DNA of 12,679 bases. It comes from Lentisphaeria bacterium (GTDB lineage: Bacteria; Verrucomicrobiota; Lentisphaeria; Victivallales; Victivallaceae). Positions within the stretch are counted from its first letter, which is position 1. The number at the start of each line of letters is the position of its first letter. The stretch lies in NCBI GenBank assembly GCA_900768515.1, contig CAAGDG010000011.1, forward strand, positions 1 through 12,679. Reading direction: 5' to 3'. Under the pieces are notes generated by a model that made no database searches, was not told the DNA's origin, and saw only the letters and a list, made by a program, of their open reading frames with translations. A program made the position numbers and the translations under genes. Positions 6,774 to 12,679 of the stretch are shown piece after piece.

Positions 6774-7402
6774 CTTTCGTCCTGAAGGTAGGGGTTTTGA
6801 CGGCGTTCACGGCCCACCGTGGTGGCCGGACCGTGACCGGGATAAAGCACGATCTCGTCCGGCAGCGTCAGAATCCCGTGCCGGATCGAATGTTGCAGCG
6901 TTTCGTAGTCTCCGCCGGGGAAGTCGGTCCTGCCGATGGAACCGGCGAAGATGGTGTCCCCGACGAAGAATGCCGGCCCGGGAGAAGCTCCGGGAAAATA
7001 GAACCCGCAGCCGCCGGGCGTATGTCCCGGCAGCGCAACCACCTTGAAATCGACCGCGTCGGCCGCCGGAACGCGACCGGTCGCCGGCGGAAGATTCCCG
7101 GCACAGGGCAGGTAGGGAGGAAGCATGTTTTCCGGGCTCCGGTAAAGTTCATGATCGGGTTCCGGCAGGAACACGTAATCGGTCCGGAGTTTCTCCGCCA
7201 CCTCCCCGGCCGCCGAAATATGATCGACATGGGCATGGGTCAGCAAAATGGCCGCGCTGTCGAATGAGAAACTCCGGACCGCCCGGAGAATCTCCGCGGC
7301 ATCCCCGCCGGGATCGATTACGTAAACTCTCCGCCGCTCCGGAATATGGACCAGATAACAGTTGGTTTCAAACAATCCAACCGGAAGAACTTTGATTTCC
7401 AT
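6770..7402 (-). CDS. MBL-fold metallo-hydrolase, glyoxalase II-like
   Basis: A 210-residue cytoplasmic metallo-beta-lactamase-fold hydrolase. The metal ligands are THAHVDH (His56, His58, Asp60, His61), His127 in PGHTPG, Asp149 in VGDTIF and His190 in YPGHG. This full set and the short length place it in the GloB/YcbL (hydroxyacylglutathione hydrolase-like) group, which cleaves thioesters such as S-lactoylglutathione or related compounds. It lacks the extra C-terminal domain of classic glyoxalase II, so the real substrate is open. The start is ATG 7402, 14 nt after the stop of the long exported-protein gene. The stop overlaps the pyrK start. MBL genes of this kind often sit in unrelated housekeeping operons. 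Confidence 0.9.
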   Translation of the reverse strand: MEIKVLPVGLFETNCYLVHIPERRRVYVIDPGGDAAEILRAVRSFSFDSAAILLTHAHVDHISAAGEVAEKLRTDYVFLPEPDHELYRSPENMLPPYLPCAGNLPPATGRVPAADAVDFKVVALPGHTPGGCGFYFPGASPGPAFFVGDTIFAGSIGRTDFPGGDYETLQHSIRHGILTLPDEIVLYPGHGPATTVGRERRQNPYLQDER

Positions 7403-7416
7403 CGTCCTGCGGGCTC

Positions 7417-10400
7417 CTATTTCTGTTTGAGTACGATCCGTTGCAGTTCCAGTCCGGAGAGCTGCCGCTGCAGTTCCACCAGAATCCTGTAGTCGAGCGG
7501 ACGGACCAGTTCGACCGGCAGCGTCAACGTGTTGTCGATCAGAAGAACGCCGTCGCCGCGATGAAAGACCCGGGTGAAATTGGCCGAACCGTAGCTGCCG
7601 AACTCCAGCCGGGAGGGATACTTCCGAACCGGGTCAAAGTTGTCCGGCAGTTCGATCCGGTATTCGATTGAGAGCCGCTGCGCCCCATTCCGCCACAGCG
7701 GAGTCCGGCGCGAGGAGTCGGCGGTGTTGACCAGTCGGACAAACGCGCCGAATCCGGGAAGCGCGAACTGGAGACGACGGTCTCCGGCCGCCGCAAAATC
7801 CGGAACCTCCACCTCGAAGGAGAGGCGGCCCGGATACTTCTTGAAATCGTACTTCGGCGTCCCGACCAATCGGGCGGACTGGGAGAAGTCGGCGGCAACC
7901 TCCTCAAAATACTGACGACGTTTTTCCGGAAGCATCTCCGAGAACCGGCGGTTCGCCGTTTCGAACTCCGAACCGAGATAGTCGATCTCAGCCCGGATCC
8001 GGGCCGAACCGTCCGGTTCCAGCCGGATCGAGTACAGAACCGAACGCGAACTCAGATACCGGTGCTCCGGACGAATCGCTCCGAGACGGCTCCCCGGCAA
8101 CGGCAGCGACAGACGGTCCGCGGAATTCACCGCTCCCGCCGCCGCATATTCCCCGGTGTCGTTCAGGTACATCTTCTCTTCCGGAAGATAGACCAGCACC
8201 GCGTCGAAAATCCGCTGTGGATAACGGTTCAACTCCTTCAGGAAAGCATTGCAATATCCCAGGGAAGAGACCGCGACGAACTCCCGCCGCAACCCGGCCG
8301 CCTTCAGCATCGCGCCGAGCAGAATCGCCCGGTCGGCGGAGTCGCCGTAACCGGACTCCAGCGTCCGGTCCGCCGGAGTCAGCGCGGAGAGCGGAAGCGC
8401 GCCGAACCCCGGTCCCGCCGACCGGATGTTCCGGGCGACGAAATCCCGGATCGCCACCGCCTTCTCCAGCGGCGTGGAGCACTTTTCGACAATCTTCCGG
8501 GCTGTTTCCGCCGCACGCGGAGCGTCGCCGCCGAGCCGTTCAAACTCCCCTGCGAGCATCCTGCTGTAATTCTCATAGCTGCCGGTTGAGACGAAAACGG
8601 AGGGCGCGAACATCCACAGAGGCGCAGTTCCGGGTTCGCGGGGCACCGCCTGCACATTCCGTCGGCTCCAGGAGCGGATAATCCGGCCGCCCCCCTCCTC
8701 CAACGTGAAATCCACCTCGGCCGGAGCCGGGGAACACCTCAGGGCAACCGAATCCGGCACGTCGATCACACTCCGGATCAACAGCGCCGGTTCCACATCC
8801 TGAAATACCAGAATCTCGGCGAAAAACGGACGCTGCCTGACCTGACGGGTCACCACCGTCCGTACCGTCGCGCCCGGCGCGACCCCGGGCAGGCTCGCCA
8901 CCAGAATCTTCCCGGCAGGATAACGCGGCGCACCCGCGCTCCAGGGGGCATCCATCAGATTGAGTTCTCCGGGAGCGAGCTTGTGAACCTTGCCCGCCGC
9001 ATCCGTCACCTGCGCCTCGACCGACACCTCCTCCCAGGCCGGATTGTAGGCGATCTTCAGCTCCGAATAACGCTTGACCCCGGCGTAGTTCAGAATCTGC
9101 CGCTCGGTGGTATGAACCGCGCTCCACTCCCGGTCGGATTTGAGTTTGTACTGCGCCTCGTCGAGCAGCAACAGCGAATCGGCGGCCGGAAACGCCGCCG
9201 CGCGCAGCTTCGCCGCCTGATAATCGATCTCCGCTATCGGCAGACGCCGTTCCGCGGTGTCGATCTCGCGCAGCGCCTTCTTGATCTTCAGATAGTCCGC
9301 CGGCTTGACCTCGACGGAGTTGATCGCAAAATAGCGGTTGCCGACCACCATGCCGTTGCCGCCGGTCACCTTGCGCCGGTAGTCGAGCAGACCGGACGCG
9401 GCGATGTCGGACTCCGGCGGCAGCGACAGGATCCGGCACCACAACGGCAGCGCCAGACGGAACTCCTCCTCCACGCCGCAGGTGGAGAAGATTTCCAGCG
9501 GAAACCGACGCTCCCGCAACCCGACCGAACCCAGTACGAACCCGACCGCGCCCAGTCCGTTGCCGTACTCCGGCAGCTGGAACGGAAACTCTCCGGAATG
9601 TTCCGGCAGAAACCGGTCCACCCGGAAGGTCAACTCCACCGTCAGCGGTTCCTTCATGTTGCGGATGTCGGCAGGCAGAACCTCCAGTTTCTCCACTTCC
9701 GCACCCGGAATCGCATGCTTGAGCAGCGCCGCGAAGAACTGCCGCCGGAACTCCGAAGGCCACCGCGAAAACGCATCCCGGTAGATCTGGTCGTTGATCC
9801 CCTCAAACGCAAAATGGCTGCTGCCGGTGAGCACGCCCGCCGGCGTCACCGCCGCCTCGGTCCGGATTTTCAGCAGGTTTTTCGCCGCCGGAACCACATC
9901 GGAACGGCGCAGCCGATCCCCGGTCGGCGTCGCAACCAGATAACTCATGTTCGACAGCGCCGACGGCAGAAGTTCCGTGGTCGTCTCAAAGGTCGGATCC
10001 ATCAGCTGATAACGGCCAGGTTCCACCTCGACCGCGGCGATCGCGTGGTTGAAATAGGGATTCGGCACTTCGTCGTCCTTGGGCGGACCACTCATGAAAA
10101 GCACCGGATACGCCTTAAAACCGGCCAGTTCCAGCATCGCAACCAGCAGCGCCGCCTTGTCCCGGCAGACCCCGTAACGCTGCTGAAACGTCATCGAAAC
10201 ATCGTGCGGTTCATAACCGGGAGCTTCGGTCTCGGCCGTCACTCCCATGTAGCGGATCTGCTGCGATACGAACTGAAACAGCGCCTGCACCTTCGCCTCC
10301 GGCGTCGCGGCGTTCCGGATCAGCTCCTCGGTCCTGGCTTTCAATTCCGGCGTCACCGCGTCCAGCCGGGGACGGCTCAGCTGATAGTACCAACGCGAAA

Positions 10401-11184
10401 TCTCCGGCCAGTCCCGGGCGGTGCTGACCAGAAGACGCTGCGCCGAGAGATAGAGCGGCGGCATGTCCGGCTCCGGCGTCAGCGACGGCACATTCCGGGC
10501 GGTCCAGGTGTAAACAATGCGATCCCCTTCGCGTTTCTCCGAAGACACGACGCTGCCCTCAACCGGATCCTTGAGCGCAATCGCCCCGAGCGGACGAGCC
10601 GCCGGTGCGTCGACGGTAACCGTATAATTCAAAATCGGAACGTCGGACTGCAGCAGATAGAAACCGCTCCAGACCCCGGGAATCCGGGCCTTCCGCAGCG
10701 TGTCGCGCGTCACAATGTGCACGATGTCGCCGATGGCAAGCTCCGGAAGCGTCACCGTCAGAATCTTGTTCGCCGGATCATAGATGTTTGAACCCATCTG
10801 CCCGGGCTCAACCGCTACCCGGCTGTTGGCGGCAACGTCCACTTTGATCACGCTCCCATCCGGCTTGATCACTTCAAGCAGCGGAATTTCCATGTTCCCG
10901 TAGGTCGAATTGAAGTGCAGCGTGATTTCGCGCAGATCCCGGCGGCCCGCTTCCGTCAGCACCTTCTGATAGTAGTCGTCGGTCTCCACCGCGGTCCCGT
11001 CCGCCTGATAGACCGCCTTCTGATCGTCAAACAGAAGCACGCTGTCGGCATCCGGATACTTCTCCACCGTGGCTTCGGCGGCAAGCTTCACCACCGCGGC
11101 CGTGTCGATTCCGGAAACCGGCAGCGCAAGCCATGCACTCCAAAACAGCAGAACAACAAGCGTGAAACGGATCCATTGCTGCAT
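7417..11184 (-). CDS. Exported protein with two tandem DUF3857/transglutaminase-like halves
   Basis: A 1255-residue protein with a signal peptide (1-25, VVLLFWSAWLALPVSG). It consists of two similar halves of about 610 residues. In half 1 (26-~640) a DUF3857-type beta region is followed by a transglutaminase-like domain (~285-400) with an intact triad: Cys340 in RYGVCRDKAALL, His380 in FNHAI and Asp396 in LMDPT. In half 2 (~653-1255) the same order recurs, e.g. FPAADSLLLLDEAQY against YPDADSVLLFDDQKA and GKILVASLPGVAPG against NKILTVTLPELAIG. There the triad reads Ser949 (YGDSADRAILL), Asp994 (FDAVL) and Asp1009, so it is probably inactive. Family proteins are envelope proteins often of unknown task. 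This may be a peptidase, an amidase or a binding scaffold. The start is strongly supported by GGAGGAG (11194-11200). It heads the eight-gene operon. Confidence 0.93.
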   Translation of the reverse strand: MQQWIRFTLVVLLFWSAWLALPVSGIDTAAVVKLAAEATVEKYPDADSVLLFDDQKAVYQADGTAVETDDYYQKVLTEAGRRDLREITLHFNSTYGNMEIPLLEVIKPDGSVIKVDVAANSRVAVEPGQMGSNIYDPANKILTVTLPELAIGDIVHIVTRDTLRKARIPGVWSGFYLLQSDVPILNYTVTVDAPAARPLGAIALKDPVEGSVVSSEKREGDRIVYTWTARNVPSLTPEPDMPPLYLSAQRLLVSTARDWPEISRWYYQLSRPRLDAVTPELKARTEELIRNAATPEAKVQALFQFVSQQIRYMGVTAETEAPGYEPHDVSMTFQQRYGVCRDKAALLVAMLELAGFKAYPVLFMSGPPKDDEVPNPYFNHAIAAVEVEPGRYQLMDPTFETTTELLPSALSNMSYLVATPTGDRLRRSDVVPAAKNLLKIRTEAAVTPAGVLTGSSHFAFEGINDQIYRDAFSRWPSEFRRQFFAALLKHAIPGAEVEKLEVLPADIRNMKEPLTVELTFRVDRFLPEHSGEFPFQLPEYGNGLGAVGFVLGSVGLRERRFPLEIFSTCGVEEEFRLALPLWCRILSLPPESDIAASGLLDYRRKVTGGNGMVVGNRYFAINSVEVKPADYLKIKKALREIDTAERRLPIAEIDYQAAKLRAAAFPAADSLLLLDEAQYKLKSDREWSAVHTTERQILNYAGVKRYSELKIAYNPAWEEVSVEAQVTDAAGKVHKLAPGELNLMDAPWSAGAPRYPAGKILVASLPGVAPGATVRTVVTRQVRQRPFFAEILVFQDVEPALLIRSVIDVPDSVALRCSPAPAEVDFTLEEGGGRIIRSWSRRNVQAVPREPGTAPLWMFAPSVFVSTGSYENYSRMLAGEFERLGGDAPRAAETARKIVEKCSTPLEKAVAIRDFVARNIRSAGPGFGALPLSALTPADRTLESGYGDSADRAILLGAMLKAAGLRREFVAVSSLGYCNAFLKELNRYPQRIFDAVLVYLPEEKMYLNDTGEYAAAGAVNSADRLSLPLPGSRLGAIRPEHRYLSSRSVLYSIRLEPDGSARIRAEIDYLGSEFETANRRFSEMLPEKRRQYFEEVAADFSQSARLVGTPKYDFKKYPGRLSFEVEVPDFAAAGDRRLQFALPGFGAFVRLVNTADSSRRTPLWRNGAQRLSIEYRIELPDNFDPVRKYPSRLEFGSYGSANFTRVFHRGDGVLLIDNTLTLPVELVRPLDYRILVELQRQLSGLELQRIVLKQK

Positions 11185-11193
11185 AAGGCGAAT

Positions 11194-11200
11194 CTCCTCC
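11194..11200 (-). promoter_or_regulatory. Strong Shine-Dalgarno of the long exported-protein gene
   Basis: GGAGGAG (minus strand) lies 9 nt upstream of ATG 11184, an almost ideal anti-16S match. It fixes this start and implies good translation of the first gene of the operon. Confidence 0.85.
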
Positions 11201-11233
11201 GTACTATATTGCGTTTTTCTCCATCATGTCATT

Positions 11234-11262
11234 AAGATAACCGTTCTACGGAATAATTTCAA
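11234..11262 (-). promoter_or_regulatory. Putative sigma-70-type promoter of the eight-gene operon
   Basis: On the minus strand TTGAAA (-35, 11262-11257) and TATCTT (-10, 11239-11234) are 17 nt apart. This places transcription start near 11227 and gives a leader of ~40 nt before ATG 11184. The surrounding intergenic region is clearly more A+T-rich than the genes. I saw no riboswitch or PyrR-type attenuator in the leader. Confidence 0.5.
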
Positions 11263-11346
11263 AATCTTTTCGCCGCCTTTTCGCATTATTCCCCCCTCCA
11301 ACATCCTCTTTTCTGAGAAAATCCGGCTAAAATGCGGTTCCGTTAT

Positions 11347-11374
11347 TTGATTTTTTCGCTTGCAGGATTATATT
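11347..11374 (+). promoter_or_regulatory. Putative promoter of the 35-residue microprotein
   Basis: TTGATT (11347-11352) and TATATT (11369-11374) lie 16 nt apart, with transcription start expected near 11381 and a leader of about 40 nt. Directly after the -10 is the inverted repeat ACCAG-ACGAA-CTGGT (11376-11390). It spans the likely start site and could be an operator or a 5' hairpin. Confidence 0.5.
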
Positions 11375-11420
11375 TACCAGACGAACTGGTATTTTAATCG
11401 TTATTGTTCAAGGAGCAACC

Positions 11421-11528
11421 ATGGGACAGCAGCTGAATAAAATTGAAAAACGTCGCCGTCGCAAAGCTTATCTCGAGCGCTGCAAGGAAAAGGTCCGCAA
11501 GGCGATCGCACAGGCCCGGAAAAAGTAA
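11421..11528 (+). CDS. 35-residue highly basic microprotein
   Basis: Translation gives MGQQLNKIEKRRRRKAYL then ERCKEKVRKAIAQARKK, 35 residues with 16 Lys/Arg and one Cys. AGGAG at 11411-11415 lies 5 nt before ATG, a promoter-like pair is at 11347-11374 and an intrinsic terminator follows at 11552-11573. So it looks like a real monocistronic gene too short for usual gene callers. The protein should be a charged helix that binds RNA, DNA or the ribosome. I have an impression that similar short MGQ-x-NK-x-x-KRRRR proteins occur in the PVC group, but that is unverified memory. No function can be stated. Confidence 0.8.
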   Translation: MGQQLNKIEKRRRRKAYLERCKEKVRKAIAQARKK

Positions 11529-11548
11529 TCCGGCCGATGCTCGTTCGG

Positions 11549-11576
11549 AAAAAAGCCCGGGAAACCGGGCTTTCTT
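11549..11576 (+). terminator. Rho-independent terminator of the microprotein gene
   Basis: AAAGCCCGG (11552-11560), GAAA tetraloop, CCGGGCTTT (11565-11573), then CTTC. A 9-bp stem with an A-run on the left and a T-rich right flank, 23 nt after the stop codon. Confidence 0.87.
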
Positions 11577-11614
11577 CGTCTCAAGGCAGAACGAGCCGCG
11601 CCCTCTATTCCGCT

Positions 11615-12520
11615 ATGGCTGAACCGTTTGAAATCTGGCCCGGTCCAATGGAAGGAGCCATGTCCCCCGAATTCATCCGGGCGGCTTCCGCTCTCCAGCT
11701 GACAACGCGCTGGATGACCCCGTTTCTGCGAATCTCCAACAACTGCCCCAGAAACAAAATCCTTACCGCCTTTCTGGAGCCATTCGCCACCTCCGGAATC
11801 CCCGTCACGGTCCAGCTCATGGGAACCGCGCCTGAACCCATCGCGGAAGCCGCCGCCCGTTTCCGCGACCTCGGCGTCGCCGGCATCAACCTCAACTGCG
11901 GGTGCCCAAGCCGGAGAGTAACTTCCGGCGGCGCCGGCGGCGGCATCCTGAAAACACCCGAACTCGCCGCCGATATTGTCGCCGCCATCCGCAGACGGAT
12001 CGGCCTCTTCCCCCTGAGCGTGAAAATGAGAACCGGCTGGGAAAATCCCGCTGAACAGGAACGACTGATTCCACTCTTTGTCGCAGCCGGCGCCGATCGG
12101 CTCTTCATCCATTTCCGCACCGTCTGTGAACTCTACGCACCGACCCCGCAACGCGAGGAACGGCTGTGCCGCAGCGTCCAGCTCGCGAACGGTGTCCCCG
12201 TCATTGTCAATGGCGACATCAACTCCCCCGACGACGCGTTCCAACTTAAAAATATCACCGGCGCCGCCGGCGTCATGATCGCACGCGGCTGGTTCCGCGA
12301 CCCCCGCCTCCTCCGCCGCATCGCCGGCTTCCCTTCCGAACCCTCCCCGGAAGAGGCACGCCTCCAACTCTGGAACGCCGTTACCAACCCCGGCTTCAAA
12401 CGGAACCGCGCCATCGAACTCTCCATCCTCCTCTGGGGCCCCTCCAACCCCTTCCTACTTTCTTTTCGCAGAGAAAAGAAAGTAGGCAAAGAAAAGCTGA
12501 GTACGGGCGACCTCACATAA
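11615..12520 (+). CDS. tRNA-dihydrouridine synthase family protein with repeat-derived C-terminus
   Basis: A 301-residue FMN enzyme of the Dus family, which reduces uridines in tRNA with NADPH. The TIM barrel starts at PGPMEGAMSPEF (9-20, family APMxGxTDxxF). It has catalytic Cys97 in NLNCGCPS, Lys137/Arg139 in VKMRTGW, His166 in HFRT (family HGRT), NGDI (199-202) and the phosphate-binding GVMIARG (219-225). The start ATG 11615 is chosen because it leaves the usual short lead before the first motif. ATG 11537 lies inside the upstream terminator area. No good ribosome site or promoter is visible before it. The usual C-terminal helical domain (~80-100 residues) is shortened: only ~40 residues follow the barrel, and residues 280-301 are coded by the hairpin repeat. 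It may be truncated by the repeat, or a divergent short subfamily. DusA/B/C cannot be assigned. Confidence 0.87.
   Translation: MAEPFEIWPGPMEGAMSPEFIRAASALQLTTRWMTPFLRISNNCPRNKILTAFLEPFATSGIPVTVQLMGTAPEPIAEAAARFRDLGVAGINLNCGCPSRRVTSGGAGGGILKTPELAADIVAAIRRRIGLFPLSVKMRTGWENPAEQERLIPLFVAAGADRLFIHFRTVCELYAPTPQREERLCRSVQLANGVPVIVNGDINSPDDAFQLKNITGAAGVMIARGWFRDPRLLRRIAGFPSEPSPEEARLQLWNAVTNPGFKRNRAIELSILLWGPSNPFLLSFRREKKVGKEKLSTGDLT
12454..12506 (+). repeat. Dispersed hairpin repeat, copy B (plus orientation)
   Basis: Perfect 14-bp arms CCTACTTTCTTTTC (12454-12467) and GAAAAGAAAGTAGG (12473-12486) enclose the loop GCAGA. The tail CAAAGAAAAGCTGAGTAC follows. Compared with copy A (1101-1153, inverted, ~11.3 kb away) the arms are identical, the loop differs by one base (GCAGA against GCAGT) and the tail by one in the part quoted. 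It lies within the 3' end of the dus-type gene, and its tail leads outward into the 89/90-bp tandem array. Confidence 0.93.
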
Positions 12521-12679
12521 ACAGGGTACCGGACCCCGAAAACCGGGGCCGGGCGCGGAACCTGAAGAAAACAGGCAAAGAAAAGCGGAAGTACGGGCGA
12601 CCTCGCATAAACAGGGTACCGGACCCCGAGAACCGGGGCCGGGCGCGGAACCTGAAGAAAACAGGCAAAGAAAAGCGGA
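12485..12679. repeat. 89/90-bp tandem repeat, two full units and the start of a third; contig end
   Basis: Units begin with GGCAAAGAAAAGC at 12485, 12574 and 12664, so periods are 89 and 90 bp. The one-base difference is at CTGAGTAC against CGGAAGTAC. Each unit contains CGGGCGACCTC, ACAGGGTACCGGAC and a small hairpin (CCCCG-RAAAC-CGGGG). It ends with GAAGAAAACA before the next GGCAAAG, a sequence close to the right arm of the hairpin repeat (GAAAAGAAAGTA before GGCAAAG). The contig stops 16 bases into unit 3, probably because the assembler could not pass the array. Copy number is therefore unknown. Confidence 0.93.

Noticed and set aside
6770..7402. Beta-lactamase (antibiotic resistance) reading of the MBL-fold gene
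   Set aside because: No signal peptide, and the ligand set and length fit the glyoxalase-II-like group in a housekeeping operon.
8983..10791. 602-codon plus-strand open frame inside the long exported-protein gene
   Set aside because: Arg/His/Gln-rich translation without domains; antisense shadow of the DUF3857/transglutaminase gene.
11203..11232. ATGACA-N18-TATAGT as promoter of the minus-strand operon
   Set aside because: Its start site would fall within the Shine-Dalgarno GGAGGAG (11194-11200), so the pair at 11234-11262 is preferred.
11537..11614. ATG 11537 as start of the Dus-type gene
   Set aside because: The 26 added residues cover the terminator hairpin of the upstream gene and lie before the usual first motif; they look non-coding.
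1..12679. tRNA, rRNA or known riboswitch
   Set aside because: I scanned the gene-free stretches (627-1158, 2942-3029, 11185-11420, 11529-11614, 12521-12679) and saw no cloverleaf, rRNA segment or familiar aptamer; a covariance-model search would be decisive.

Overview
The window is one metagenome-style contig, about 60% G+C by eye, from a Gram-negative-type bacterium. Signal peptides, a sigma/membrane/periplasmic gene set and a CE7-type esterase suggest a gut or rumen carbohydrate degrader. The gene mix and a tiny basic protein (MGQQLNKIEKRRRRKAY...) make me think of the PVC group, perhaps Lentisphaerota (Victivallis-like). That placement is inference from memory, not a search result. Both contig ends are technical or repetitive: bases 1-19 are Illumina adapter, and the right end stops inside a tandem repeat.

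Left part (20-2984, + strand): the C-terminal catalytic two thirds of a XerC/XerD-type tyrosine recombinase; a gene-free stretch holding a 57-bp tandem repeat and a 53-bp dispersed hairpin repeat; then a YhcH/YiaL-family gene and a secreted CE7-type acetyl esterase, closed by a strong terminator.

Middle (3030-11184, - strand): eight tightly packed genes that look like one operon, read from 11184 down to 3030. The order is a 1255-residue exported protein with two DUF3857/transglutaminase-like halves, a glyoxalase-II-like metallo-hydrolase, pyrK, pyrD, a MutT-type Nudix hydrolase, an ECF sigma factor, a single-pass membrane protein (likely anti-sigma) and a periplasmic helical protein. Gaps run from -4 to +23 nt, there is a promoter-like sequence at 11234-11262, and the only good terminator lies beyond the last gene. 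The unit joins pyrimidine synthesis (PyrD/PyrK dihydroorotate oxidation), nucleotide sanitation and an envelope-sensing sigma module.

Right part (11347-12679, + strand): a self-contained unit for a 35-residue basic microprotein (promoter, Shine-Dalgarno, ORF, terminator), then a divergent tRNA-dihydrouridine synthase gene. The last 22 codons of that gene lie inside a second, inverted copy of the dispersed hairpin repeat, which continues into an 89/90-bp tandem array.

Most worth a second look: the duplicated transglutaminase protein whose second half has lost the Cys and His of the triad; the pyr-sigma operon; the inverted hairpin repeats that bracket the block and shape the ends of two genes; and the isolated microprotein gene.
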